From the NCBI GenBank assembly GCA_038373865.1, contig JAXGGA010002259.1:62001-126000 (forward strand): 64,000 bases of DNA. The letters run 5' to 3'. Position 1 is the first letter of the stretch. Each line of letters starts with the position of its first letter. A model generated the notes under the pieces. It saw only the letters and a program-made list of their open reading frames with translations. It did not search any database and was not told where the DNA came from. Below are positions 45,479-56,501 of this stretch, piece after piece. A program made the position numbers and the translations under genes. This DNA comes from Uloborus plumipes (Eukaryota > Arthropoda > Arachnida > Araneae > Uloboridae).

Positions 45479-45824
45479 CAAACCCAGATAATATAGACGA
45501 ACTCGCGAACGCCGTTCGCAGAAAACTTTCGAAGTTTGCAGAAAATTTTTGCATTTTGTTAAAGTTATAAATTTAGGAAGTTTTCTATCTGAAATATGTC
45601 TTGATTTTGTTCATTGTGGGGCAGTAGCTTGTTATATACGAAACTGACACATTCATTAATCATGACGGATTGACAACCAACCTCATGGTAGAACCTGCAC
45701 TTCATACAACTTGATATTTTTGTTGGTGGTAGCACTTTAGGATTCAGAAGCCCCCTTTTTTTTGCAGAAAATTTTAAAGTAATTATTTAAGTTTGCAGAC
45801 AGTTTTACATTTTATCTAAGTCTG
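45479..45824. mobile_element. hAT-like MITE in the LINE (346 bp)
   Basis: An exact 8-bp duplication of LINE sequence, TTCAGGAT (45471-45478 and 45825-45832), flanks ends CAAACCCAGATAATAT and, inverted, CAGACTTAGATAAAAT. Removing it and the neighbouring TTAA element restores the LINE frame (…TTIL|KALNRKDID…). The interior repeats GTTTGCAGA/GTTCGCAGA. Confidence 0.88.
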
Positions 45825-45832
45825 TTCAGGAT

Positions 45833-47493
45833 AGTAGTTACAGGAACTTTATCAAAAGCCCCTTCAATATCAAAGAAGACAGCAAGAGCTACTTCCTTGT
45901 CCTTAAATGACTTTTCCAACACAAAGGAAAGAATGTACAGGGCAGTTCCAGTAGATTTGCCCGTCTGGTAGGCATGTTGAGAGAGAAAGGAGAGACTTTC
46001 AATGCAGTCTCTCTAATATGCCTATCAATTAGCTTTTCTAAAGCCTTTAATAAAAAAGATGTGAGACTAATAGGCCTAAAGTACTTTGCCTCATTATAGT
46101 TATCTTTTCCCACTTTTGGTATAAATATAACCTTGGTCTGCCTCCAGGCAGTTGGTACATGCCCAAAAGCAATGCATGCTCTAAAAATTCTATAAAGTAT
46201 AGGCACAAGAACCTTGATTCCCTTTTGAATAAGGGCAGGAACTATGCCATCCATACCAGGAGCTTTAAAGGGCTTAAATGAGTTAACCGCCCATAAAACC
46301 ATCTCATAAGTAATGATACTTTTAGCGCATTCCCATTTGCTTTTGTTACACCTAGTTTCGGCAAGGTGATCAAAGGGAGCGGGCCATCAATAATATTGGA
46401 ACCGGGGAAGTGAACCATCAGCATTTCTTCTAAGGTATCTCTTCCCGAATCAGTAAAGCTACCATCAGGTCGTTTTAGAGTGTTTAAACCACTGTACCTG
46501 TCTTTGGCCAAGAATTTTGTTATCCTAGCCGTAGCAGGAACATGTTTAACATTACAACAAAACAGCTTTCAGGATGCATTTTTAGCATCTCTGATAGCCT
46601 TATTGTACTTGGTGAGGGAACTCTTGTAAGTTTCCCAGTCACCATTTTTCTTTGCTCTATTAAAGATCTTTCTACACTTACTACGTAAGTTACTGATCTT
46701 TTTGGACCACCAGGGGACTGACCTGGGTGAGCCAGCAACAGAAGTCTTACAGTTTTGTTGGTAAGACAGGAGAATGACCCGTTGCAATTGGTCAACAGTA
46801 AGCTCTAAATCTAAAATAGAATTAAACTTACCAGATAGACCATCCATACACCTTTCTACATCCTGCTTGTAGGATTCTCAATCCCAGTTAGTATTTCTGG
46901 GATTCCTAAAAAGAACGTTTAGTCTCTTCAGACCTGCAACAGAGAAAGTGATTAGACGGTGGCTAGATAGTTATTTCATTAGACACCTTCCAATCCTTTA
47001 CCTGATCAAAGCAAGAATTATTGCAGATGGTAAGGTCAATAACTTCCTTTCTATTGGATATAACAAAAGTTGGTTCATTGCCTCTATTATGAAACATAAA
47101 TCATACATTAAAATGTCTTCCAATAAGTTATCACCACGTCTGTTGCAGTCAGAACTACCCCAAACAATATTATGAGCATTAGCATCACAACCAATGATAA
47201 ATTTTTCATTATTATTTTTGCAGCTCTCAATGAGACCTTTCATGTTCTCAGAGAGGGGCTCCTTTTTTTCAAAGGGTAAATAGGCAGACATAAAAATAAT
47301 TTCTTCTTTATGTGCTGCATTCTTGTAACTGACCCTGATGGCTACATTATCACCATCCAGTCCAGGTGTTTAATGAGGTTGAGAGCATTCAGCCTTGTGC
47401 TAGTAATAATGCATGCCCTAGGCCTTGCACAGGTAATATCATAATTCTGTTTATGATCCTTTACACCTAGACCTAAGATTTTACCCTTTTTCT
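45833..47493 (-). pseudogene. R1/Jockey-like LINE segment: endonuclease to RT fingers
   Basis: From 47493 leftward: an AP-endonuclease with CARPRACIITS, VSYKNAAHKEEIIFMSAYLP, and FIIGCDANAHNIVWGSSDCN. A linker follows (46847-46520, with WWSKKISNLRSKCRKIFN), then RT with FKAPGMDGIVPALIQKG, WRQTKVIFIPKVGKDNY, FRPISLTSFLLKALEKLIDR, and near 45880 VFFDIEGAFDKVPVTTIL, where the last D of the palm A motif is kept. At least four frameshifts or stops occur. The copy is 5'-truncated at about 47493, lacking ORF1 and the endonuclease start. An inactive copy of a self-replicating retrotransposon of the R1/Jockey group. Confidence 0.9.
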
Positions 47494-48334
47494 AAATTTT
47501 TCATACTGTCGTGGAAGCTTTAAACTAAACGTTTGCATTTCATATTTGACCACCACGAATGCGCTCTTAGGTTAATAATGGATAGGATTCTTTTTTAAAA
47601 AATGAAAAAGGATGGGTAGTATAAATGTAATTGTAAAAAAGTGGATGAGTTTATCGTTTCAATTTGACTTTAAATAAATGTTCCAATTTCTGTATCCTTG
47701 TCTCTGAAACTTGAGTTAAGTACAGTGAAACATTTCGCTGTTCACCTATTGAAACCACATTTAGTATTTTTAAACTATAACTAAAATTTAATAATTGATA
47801 ATCAGTGCTTAGTTAAAATGTAAATTTATTTCTGTACCTTAATGCAAAAACAACAAATGTTTCAAAATTTGTCAAATTGAGATATTCAGGTTCAAAGATT
47901 TGAGTCTCCATAGGAATGTGTTAGATTTGGTGTCTTAGTTTCGCTCTACTGCTAAGGCGGTTTGTTTTAAAACATTGGTTGTTGTTGATACCTTTCTGTC
48001 CCCATTACAATAAAAAACTTAAAACATCAAATTTTTGACAGTGGTTGTTCTTGCATTAAGGTACAGATTTAAATTACTAATTTGCCAAAATATTGCAAGC
48101 AAGTGTTTCAGCAACAACTCTTTCACTTAAGAAATTTGAGATTTTTTTATAATTTAAATTTATCATTCTCTGTATCCATCAAAATGTTTTCTTACCAATA
48201 ATTTTAACAACAAAAACGTTCTTTTATGCTGTATTTCTGTTGACTTAAATAGACATTGAATCAGAAATTCGAAGCATTTACTTTTCTTAGCTTCATTTCA
48301 AGAGTTGCCCCCGCACCCCCACCCCACTCTCAAA
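47494..48334. other. AT-rich stretch with a small inverted repeat
   Basis: Arms CTGTACCTTAATGCAAAAAC (47833) and its near-complement (48045-48066) enclose about 230 bp and may be a small MITE. No gene was seen. Confidence 0.5.
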
Positions 48335-51216
48335 AGCCCCGTTCACATGCCGCGTTTCCACCCCGGAAAAAACCCGCTTCGAACCGCATTCCGGGTTTTT
48401 GTGGAGTTAAAGCGGAACTTTTCTCCTCCTGCCCTCGACTGGAATCAAAGCGGGGTCGAAAAGGGTTTGTTCACTTTCGCCGTACTGGACATCAGGTTTC
48501 GACTGTTTTTGGTTGTTTCTGCTTGACGCTGTTGTATTTAATTATTTCATATCCTACTTATACTTTTATGATTAGCTAAATTAGTAGAATATAATGCTGG
48601 AATATTTATTTATTGCTTGATAAAGCCGATGGCGCATCATAGAATGTGGAAAATTTAGCGAGGGTGCCTGGTCACCAAGAGCAATTGTGCCCCTCTCCAT
48701 CTGCAATTTAGCCGATGGTACCCCCCCCCCCCCGTTGGCATCATTGTTTACTATTACTGAAACAAGTTACTGGAATATCTGCCTGAGTATGAAATGAGTA
48801 TGCAATGAGTGACTGATCGATGGATGTTCTCTATTGCAGATCTTAGAAAGCAGAAACTTAAGCAAGGGATGGCCCATCCTTCTAAAAAGTGGTGGCACCC
48901 CCCCCCCCCCAGTACTTTTGCTAACCCCTCTCCCCACCCGGAATAAAAGCGCAGTAATGAGAGTAAGACCTTTTTAAAATACCTTTTCTAAAATTTTAGT
49001 GATGTAGTCTGCACCATGCCACCCCCCCCCTCCCCAGCCCTCCTGCATTAGCTATTAATTTAGAATAAATTACTGGAACATTTAACTAACAAAAGAGTCA
49101 ACGGCAGTCCTCTACTTCTGATTTTCAAGTTGGCCGAGTGTTCTCTATTGCTGATTATGGGTGCTAATCTGCCGAAGAGTGCAGCGATGCACAAGCCCCT
49201 AGGAAATTTTATGGAAAAACCCCAAATACATGATCCACCAATAATGCAACAAAATCATTTTAAATGTCCTTCCTAAAAATTCCAATGGTGTAGTACAGGG
49301 GTCTCCAACCTTTTTTATTCGGGGGCCAAATTGAAAATTTTTGGAAGCGAGGCGGGCCAACGGTCCAAAAATAGTTCAGTTCAGATGGTTTTTTTATAAC
49401 GTTACGGAAACTCGTAAAATTTAGAAAGCAGTTCAGAAAACTGAAATAAAAGTCATTTTTTCCCACAAACTGTATTTTTGTCTCCAAAAGGAGTTAAAAG
49501 AAAAAAAAAAGCCAAACGAGACTAAAACCTAAATCCTTGCAATGTACTACAATTTTATCTCCATATATTATTTCTCTAAGCCGAATCCTATACCCGGTCG
49601 AAACTCGCTCATTTCTTTATCGAATTGCATGAAAATTTATGATTTTGAAGCTTATCCCGCGGGCTATTGACGAAAATTAGACCCACCCTCTAAAAAGTGT
49701 CGGTTCGTTTTTTATTTGAACTTCAATTTTTGGGCACAAAATTGACTCTATCTTGCGAAATAATTGTCGTATCGTCTCCATTTTGATTTCATTCGAAGGA
49801 TTAAAAAAAATGCGTTCTTTAGAACGTTTCTCCGCTAGCGCCGCGTAACGAGAATCTCGAAAATCCACGTTTAAGCGACTTATAAGCGATTGAAGTTTGA
49901 AAAAAGTTAAATTTTTGGCTCAACTGTTAAAAATCATTACCATTGTTGTTCAAATCAATTTTAAATGCGACATTTCAAGCCAAGGCTTAGCTCGGTAAAC
50001 CTTAATTGTAACTTTTATTGTTTCAAAATACTATGGTAGTTTTGCGATAACGTTAGTATTTAGTTTAGTACCCAGTGGTAGAAAGTTTTGTAACTGTCTG
50101 CGACAAACTTTGACAATTTCATTATCTGTCTGCAAATTTTGAGTGCAATTTTAATATAGTCATATATTAAAGAAGCATAATTTAATTTTAACTATAATTT
50201 GTAGCACTTTATCTAAAATGTTGTAAGCATCATGTATTCTCTTTCATTTTGTTTTTTACTTTTGATGTTAGGAGTGTGCAACATGTAGTCTGTAAGTTGT
50301 GACCTGTTGAGCATGTCACTCAAAAAAGAAAAAGTTAAAAATGAAATTCTGATAAAAGATTTCAAAAAGAAAGGCTTTAAAAAACTTCTTACTTTTTTCA
50401 CAGGAAAAAGCAAGATTGGTACGAAATTATAAAAAAGTTTAAACTTGAATTTTGAATAATGGGTGGGGGGGGGGGGCACCATAGGTTTGCATCCTTATCA
50501 CTTATCCAGGTAATGAAACTCATTGTTTCAGTTTATAATGATTTTTTTTTCTATTTGTTCCATTAGCTATTATCTTTAGCACTTTCTGAGGTTTTTAGTT
50601 TCTTATTTCATTTTGTTTTTCGTAAGAGCTGTTGCATTAATGACATGGTTTAAGACAAGACATTTTTAACCGTGGTTATTTTAATGAAATCAAAAAGATT
50701 TTTTTATTGAAATGTTCAGAATAATTTAGAAAGAAAGACAAAAATGTATTGAGCTGTTTTTGCAGGTATTATCAGGTCACAAACTTGAATTTGATAAATA
50801 TTATAAAGAAAAAAAGGGTAGACTTTAAATTAGGACTTAAAAGAAAGGGCCCTACCAGTGATCAAACTATTGATTTTTTTTAATGATCCATTGAGCATTA
50901 ACTAAAATATTTTTTTTAAAAAATTAGCGATTTTTTTTTTTTTTTTTGACTTTGTGTTTTAAAAGAAAAAAGAGAAAAAAAAGAAGACTAAAATTACTAT
51001 GTGCATAAAGATCAGTGATAAAGGGGGGGGGGTGACCTATAAATTTAGCAAAAATTCACTTTACACCAAATATAGAGAAGCCAATTTTCCAAGCATGAAT
51101 ACAACAAAAATAAACTTTTGTTTATTAAGCACTAAAGCACAATTGATTATTATCGGGGGGGGGGGGGAGCAGATGCGATGCAAATTAATGAAGAATTATT
51201 TCCAGCTTTTTCTTAA

Positions 51217-52330
51217 CCCTTTGCCTCTCAGTGTTCCAGCTGCTGGAACACCAAACTTCAACTGCTTCTCAAACTCTTAAATTTATCAATAAATGAATCA
51301 AAATTGAAGTAAAGTATTCTTCTAACTCTTCTTTATAACTATAGATGGCACCACCACAACAGAGGCTACTCAATAATTAACTATGGTGGATTATTTGATC
51401 TCATTAATTTTCTTTAAAAAATTGTATAATTTTTTTCCGATAAAAAAAAATCTACAAAAAAAAAAATTTCCGTCTTATATTATAGGCTACACATCAAAGT
51501 ATTTATTGAAAGCAAATTTATATTTTTAAAATCAAAAACGAACTCATAATCGCAGAAGAAAACATTGTGTTCCATTAGCTGGAACACTGCAACGCTCTTG
51601 CTTCTCAAAGTGCGCTTTCCAGCATTGGAGCGCAGAGACGCGTTTTTACGTTTTCTGTTCCCTCTTGGGGGTGAAAGAGGTCTACATAAAATACAGCAGA
51701 GGTGGGTATGTTTTATTTCAAATGTTGTATACATTCTGTGGGTGTCTGGTATTTTGTCAGGAGGGGTTAGAAAGGGATTTTATTAGTAGCTCAAGTTATA
51801 TTCACTTAGAGCAACGTGATTCTTTTGCTCTCTCTTTTGTGTTTCGATCACTCATTTTATTCTGTTCGGTTGATATTATCTGAATACATGCTTCCAAAAA
51901 TTTCACGAAGAAAAAAAAATGGCAAGATCATCAGGAATTATATGTAGGAATTGTATTAAAATGTTGTACATGACCAATTCATTTCTAATCAAAATAAACT
52001 TTTTTTGGGGGGGGGGGACAAGGTGCAGAGTAGCAATCTTCCTCGTGGTGCACCCTGGGTAATGCTAAATCTTCTACATAAGTGTAAATTATCAAATTTC
52101 TTGTTTATATTAAAAATATGCAGTTTTTGCACGCTTCACTGCAACACTCACTCTGACGTGCTTTACAGCTTTAACGGTGCAGTGTTCCAGTAGGTGGAAC
52201 ACCTGTAAAATCAAAACGGTAAGAGATATTTTTACAAAATTTTATATGTGCACTACCTGAGACCTAAAGAGACTGTATATAAATTTTTTTGACGAAATTC
52301 CAACTTTAACGGGTAGTGAGCCGGAAAGGG
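51217..52330. mobile_element. TTAA-flanked element with repeated GTTCCAGxTGCTGGAAC palindromes
   Basis: TTAA at 51213-51216 and 52331-52334. Ends CCCTTTGCCTCTCAGTG and (inverted) CCCTTTCCGGCTCACTA. Palindromic motifs GTTCCAGCTGCTGGAAC (51231), GTTCCATTAGCTGGAAC (about 51570) and GTTCCAGTAGGTGGAAC (about 52184) occur near the left end, in the interior and near the right end. CCCTTT ends and TTAA fit piggyBac. It is nested in the hAT element and has no transposase. Confidence 0.85.
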
Positions 52331-53094
52331 TTAAACGAAAACATTCCAGTAGTAAAATATTATTTGCCTGCTTTGAAATTTGAAAAAGCAAAGTCAAGTT
52401 TCAGGCGCCATGTTTGCCCACGATACCGAGAAAACAATTTTTTTTTTCATAGAAAAACGGACAAAAATCGAAGGGGGGAGGATAGATATCACGTAAATGA
52501 ATGAAAAATAAAATGTAGCCTTATCTCAAGTAAAAAATAACCCCAGCGAAATAAAACACAGCTGCTCTAACGAGCATAAAAGCGAAGAAAGGTTTCGGGC
52601 GCCATGTTTGGCTACACCAAAGAATTTTTTTTATCCCGTAACTTTTTTTTTTCTCTCAGCGGCTAAATGGGGAGGAAAAAGCCCCTAAGTCAACGCATGC
52701 TCAAGAGGGGAAAAAATTGGCCGAAAGTTGCGGACAACTTTTCTAAGTTGTTTTTATTAGTGCAGACAAAAACTGTCTGCAAGATGGTTTCACTGGCGGC
52801 GACGATGTCGCCGTGTCGCGGTGTTTCTGCCACTGGGGTTTAGTAGTAGCCTTGGGTATTTGATTTTAATATAGGGTATAAATTTTGTAGTAGTTGTAAA
52901 AGTGAACGTGGCTTTGATCTCTTTGAAAAGTTGTCAGAACGACGGCAGTTGATGGCGATGTCGTGCAAACGTACAAGATTTTACAATTTTTTTTTTTTTG
53001 CGGAATTCCGCACAGGTCACCTAGTTAAATGAATTTTATGTATTAATGATGATAAAAAACTTAACAATAAATGAGGACAGAGCAAGTGCAACGC

Positions 53095-54240
53095 TTAGGA
53101 CAATTTTGAATGAGAAGATTGCATTTGTTTGCCTCTTGAAATTTCAGTCCATTTAGGGTCAAACTTTGTAGTTCCGATCATTAAAGTTGATTTTAAATGT
53201 TCATTTGATAAAGAGGATCTGTACTTAGATTTAACATACTTCATTTTTGAAAATGTCTGCTCACACTTGTAGGTAGACCCAAAAAGAGAAAACATAACTC
53301 GAGCGTGATTTTTTATGTTCTTAAAGTCTTCTTCCGGGAGAGAACTGTAAAATGAAAGTAGATTACCTTCTTTTTGGCATTCCTGGAAAGCAGTCTTGAG
53401 TGAGTCGATGGTAGTAAGTTCGCTGACTTCAAGTTGGATTTCAGCAGGCACTTCGTCTATATAGCAGTTAAAAGGGTTTTGAAAAATCTGGATATCATCT
53501 GATGCACGGTCAAAGTCTTCAAAACGGCTCTTAAATTCTTCTCGTAGGTTAGACATGATATCCAAAACGTATTCCTTGGGAAAGGAAGCATTACTTAATG
53601 CACCTAAGTTTTTACACGTTTCAAAGTGATCAAAGTTCATCGATCCTAAATGCTTCTCGAAAAGCATGAGTTTTTGTCTGAAAGCTTTGACATGCCACAC
53701 AAATTGAGGAGTTTTCCCCTTGCGGCTTTAAATTCAAAAAATTAATATGTGTGGTGAGATCAACAAGAAAAGCCAATTTCCAGACAAATACACTGTCAGA
53801 AAGTTCAGGGACAGGATGCCGACGTTCAGTCATAAAAATATCAATCGCTTCTCGAAGTTCAAAAAATCGCTGCAATATTTTGCCTCCACTTAACCAGCGA
53901 ACTTCACAATGGTAAGGAACATCTGGATAAACGCTGTCAATTTCAGCAAGAAAATTTTTGAATTGGCGATGTTGAGGAGAACTGGATCTAATAAAGTTAA
54001 CTGTTTTGACAACTACATCTATTACTTCAGCTACATCCATGTGTTTCCTGGACGCTTGTTGATGGATAATACAGTGAAAAACCATAGGTTTAATTCCTTC
54101 AGCTGTTTTCACAGAATTACAAATGTTTCCAACTACTCCAATTTTTGTGCCAGACATATTTTTTCCTCCATCTGTAGTTACACCTCAGACGTGTGAAATC
54201 AAGCCCGAGATCAGAAATGGTCTCACTTACTTTACTGAAA
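53095..54240 (-). pseudogene. hAT transposase remnant (GTF2IRD2/ZBED-like group)
   Basis: Reading leftward: ISDLGLISHV, an in-frame TGA, then GVTTDGGKNMSGTKIGVVG (the DDE catalytic block with its Asp), HCIIHQQASRKHM, and VRWLSGGKILQRFFELRE. A frameshift follows near 53700, then VKAFRQKLMLFEKHL, and finally the dimerisation domain (LFGSTYKCEQTFSKMKYVKS and KYRSSLSNEHLKSTLMIGTT). About 370 residues of the C-terminal two thirds remain; the BED-finger N-terminus is not recognisable. With a stop and at least one frameshift it is inactive. Confidence 0.88.
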
Positions 54241-54691
54241 ATTTTGTCTCCGGTTACATTGCTCTCCTAAGAGTGAACAAATTTTTCTGCGATTTTAAAT
54301 TCTCTGTGATTTTAAATTCCACCCTAACGCACATGTTTGCCCTGGGGACAGAAAATGACCAATACTAGGGAACTAACGGGAGAATGTGAAGCAGAGAAAA
54401 GAGATTTGTTCTCGGAAAGGGCAACAAAGAGAGATGGGTATTACCGTCGAAAGAAGTTAAAAAAAAAAAATTAAAAAGCTTTGCATTAAAGTTTGAATAG
54501 ATTTTTATTTATTATTTGATGTATCCTCTATGAGATCGTCACTGTTCTGATTAATTTAATTAAAAAAATATACATATTTGAAAAAAAGGGGGGGGGGTTG
54601 AAAAAACAGATTTTTTCCGCGGGCCGGAAAAAATCTGCTTGCGGGCCGGATCCGGCCCGCGGGCCGTAGGTTGGAGAGCCCTGGTGTAGTA

Positions 54692-55631
54692 TATGGGTCA
54701 TTTTCAAAATTGGGTGTCATTTGAAAATTTGAAGTGTGTAAAAAAAAATCTATGGATCAAGTATAATTCTGGAAAATAATTAATCAAACATACTTATATT
54801 ACACTATTTTAATAATTTTCGTACAGTTTCTCTTGAAAAATTTTTCATGTCTGATTTGTCATGTCTGTTACTAAATATGGTAACAGACATGACAAGTAAC
54901 AGACATGACATTTTAAGAAAAAAAAAAATTGTGGGGCAAAAAATTCTACAAAATTATTAAAAATTCTACTTGATTTAGAGTACAATCCCACTAAACTAAA
55001 TTATCTAGCTGAAATAATTAATTAAAAAAATATTTTATGCAAGTAATTAAGGTAACAGACATGACATAATAAAAATATACAAACAAATAAAAGACTTCTG
55101 CTTCCTTTAAAGAAAACTGAACATTCAAAATGACTGTTGCTATTTCTTGTTTCCATGTGCTTCAGTACTATAGAAGTGTTGTCATTCCAGAATTCAATGC
55201 ACAAGGTTTAAAAATTGTAAAAATGTGTATGGTAACAGACATGACATTAATTTCTGGACAACTCTTTGATATTAGTTAAAAAATTAAAATTTTCACTTTT
55301 ATTCAAATTAACTTTATTAAAATGTAATTTAAAGTATGAAGCATGATTGCAAAATATGGCAGAGGGGAAAATTTGACTACTAAATTCAAATTCTTGTTGT
55401 TCAACTTCAGTCTTTATTTTTTGGACAGCTGTATTTTTCGTTCCTCTTCAACTCATTCCTAAAAAACCCATTTTCTTAACAAAAAATATTATTAAAAATT
55501 ATAATGCCTGTATTGAAAATTGTCTGCTAATAAACATACCAAAAAGTAAATTTATTTAAAGTTACTCAAAAATTTTTTAAATATTTTTTTGACGGACAGC
55601 AAATGGCACCGAAAAATGAAAATGACCCACA
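54692..55631. mobile_element. TA-flanked TIR element with iterated 16-mer motif (element b)
   Basis: The left end TATGGGTCATTTTCAAAA and the complement of the right end, TGTGGGTCATTTTCATTT, continue into GGxGTCATTTG/GGTGCCATTTG, so the TIRs are about 33 bp. TA lies at 54690-54691 and 55632-55633. Five copies of GGTAACAGACATGACA are inside. The hAT element inserted immediately beside its left end. No transposase. The ends and layout match element a (17065-19408). Confidence 0.82.
54857..55246 (+). repeat. Five copies of GGTAACAGACATGACA
   Basis: Copies: inverted at 54857-54871; direct at 54879-54894, 54895-54910 (adjacent tandem), 55051-55066 and 55231-55246. The first two form a stem-loop with an 8-base loop or less. 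Spacings of 156 and 180 bp follow. Near-identical copies in diverged surroundings imply functional constraint, perhaps as transposase-binding sites. Confidence 0.9.
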
Positions 55632-55633
55632 TA

Positions 55634-56486
55634 CCTCCTAATTCTCCATAGCTATGGGCACCACTATCGCTGTAATTATTAGAATATTTTTTGAGATGGC
55701 CAATGGCTGAGTTCACTACCACAGATTTTAAAAGGTAGAGATTTTAGTTAGGTGAGTGCCTCCCCCCCTTCCCCAAATGCCAGAAAAACTCTAAGAACAA
55801 CAACTTAAAAATCCTTTCCACCATAAACCATTCTTCTTGTATAAACCAACCAAATAAGACAAATACTAATAAATTTTCGAAAGAGGTTTCCTACTATTAA
55901 TAAATAATTTATTATGATTATTATTATTTTAAATATATTGATTTTTTGCATAGTTTTGTAAAATATTCGGGGTTCCTTAGGAAGATTGGGCCCCAGTCCT
56001 AATCGGCATGTGAGGTAAACAGGTCCCTGCTAATTACATCCTTTTAACTTTTAATAAAGACTAAAAGCATTTATTTGCACGAGGCTTTCATTTTCGCGAA
56101 TTTGGCAAGCATATCGTAATGGCGAAAACATAACCCCGGGAAGTACTTTAGTCATTATTATTTATCTATTTATTCATTTCGTTTCTTTTATTTATTTATT
56201 TTAAATTATTTTATTTTTAATTATTTCTATTCCGATAAAATTTGAGAAATCACATTCATTTTCATTTTTGCGAAAATTGCGGCTCACAAAAAGAAATACT
56301 TTTGCAGTATTAAATCGTGAGCTTTGCTCTAAAAAAAACACGTACGTGCAGATTGTAAACAATGCGCAAAGGATGTAGGGTAAAAATCCACTTACTGTGG
56401 TATAACCACTTTGTACTTGTGAACAGGGAATTTTCCAACCGTTTTTTTTCGAGAGCGGAGCGGGGAAATGCGAGGTGAAAAAGTCT
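55634..56486. other. Right interior of the outer TIR element; no gene
   Basis: AT-rich with TTTATT-rich simple sequence near 56160-56220 and a MITE-like patch (TTTTCGCGAATTTGGC, 56091) whose partner near 56265 is weak. Confidence 0.4.
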
Positions 56487-56501
56487 CATGTGAACGGGGC
56501 T

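Larger units (their letters stand above)
49296..54683 (-). mobile_element. hAT element with degenerate transposase (5,388 bp)
   Basis: CAGGGGTCTCCAACC at 49296 and the complement CAGGGCTCTCCAACC at the right end form 14/15-bp TIRs. An exact 8-bp duplication, GTGTAGTA, occupies 49288-49295 and 54684-54691. GGGCCGG-type subterminal repeats are dense near the right end. The transposase remnant (- strand) lies near the right side. The left 3.7 kb is non-coding, including a nested TTAA element. Termini of this kind are known from the Charlie/Tip100-like hAT groups. Confidence 0.93.
48335..56501. mobile_element. Outer TIR element, possibly PIF/Harbinger-like (8.17 kb with nested insertions)
   Basis: AGCCCCGTTCACATG (48335-48349) has an exact inverse at 56487-56501, with AAA on both outer flanks (a possible 3-bp duplication). 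Both ends are followed inward by GC-rich subterminal sequence with GCGGGGTCGAAAAGGG-like or GAGCGGAGCGGGGAAATG motifs, unlike the AT-rich surroundings. CCCCGTTCACA-type ends and 3-bp duplications are typical of PIF/Harbinger. No transposase was seen. The 5.4-kb hAT and the iterated-motif element lie inside. Confidence 0.6.

Noticed and set aside
48305..48579. Pro-rich frames near 48.3-48.5 kb
   Set aside because: GC-rich subterminal sequence of the outer TIR element; two frames overlap and neither has a domain.
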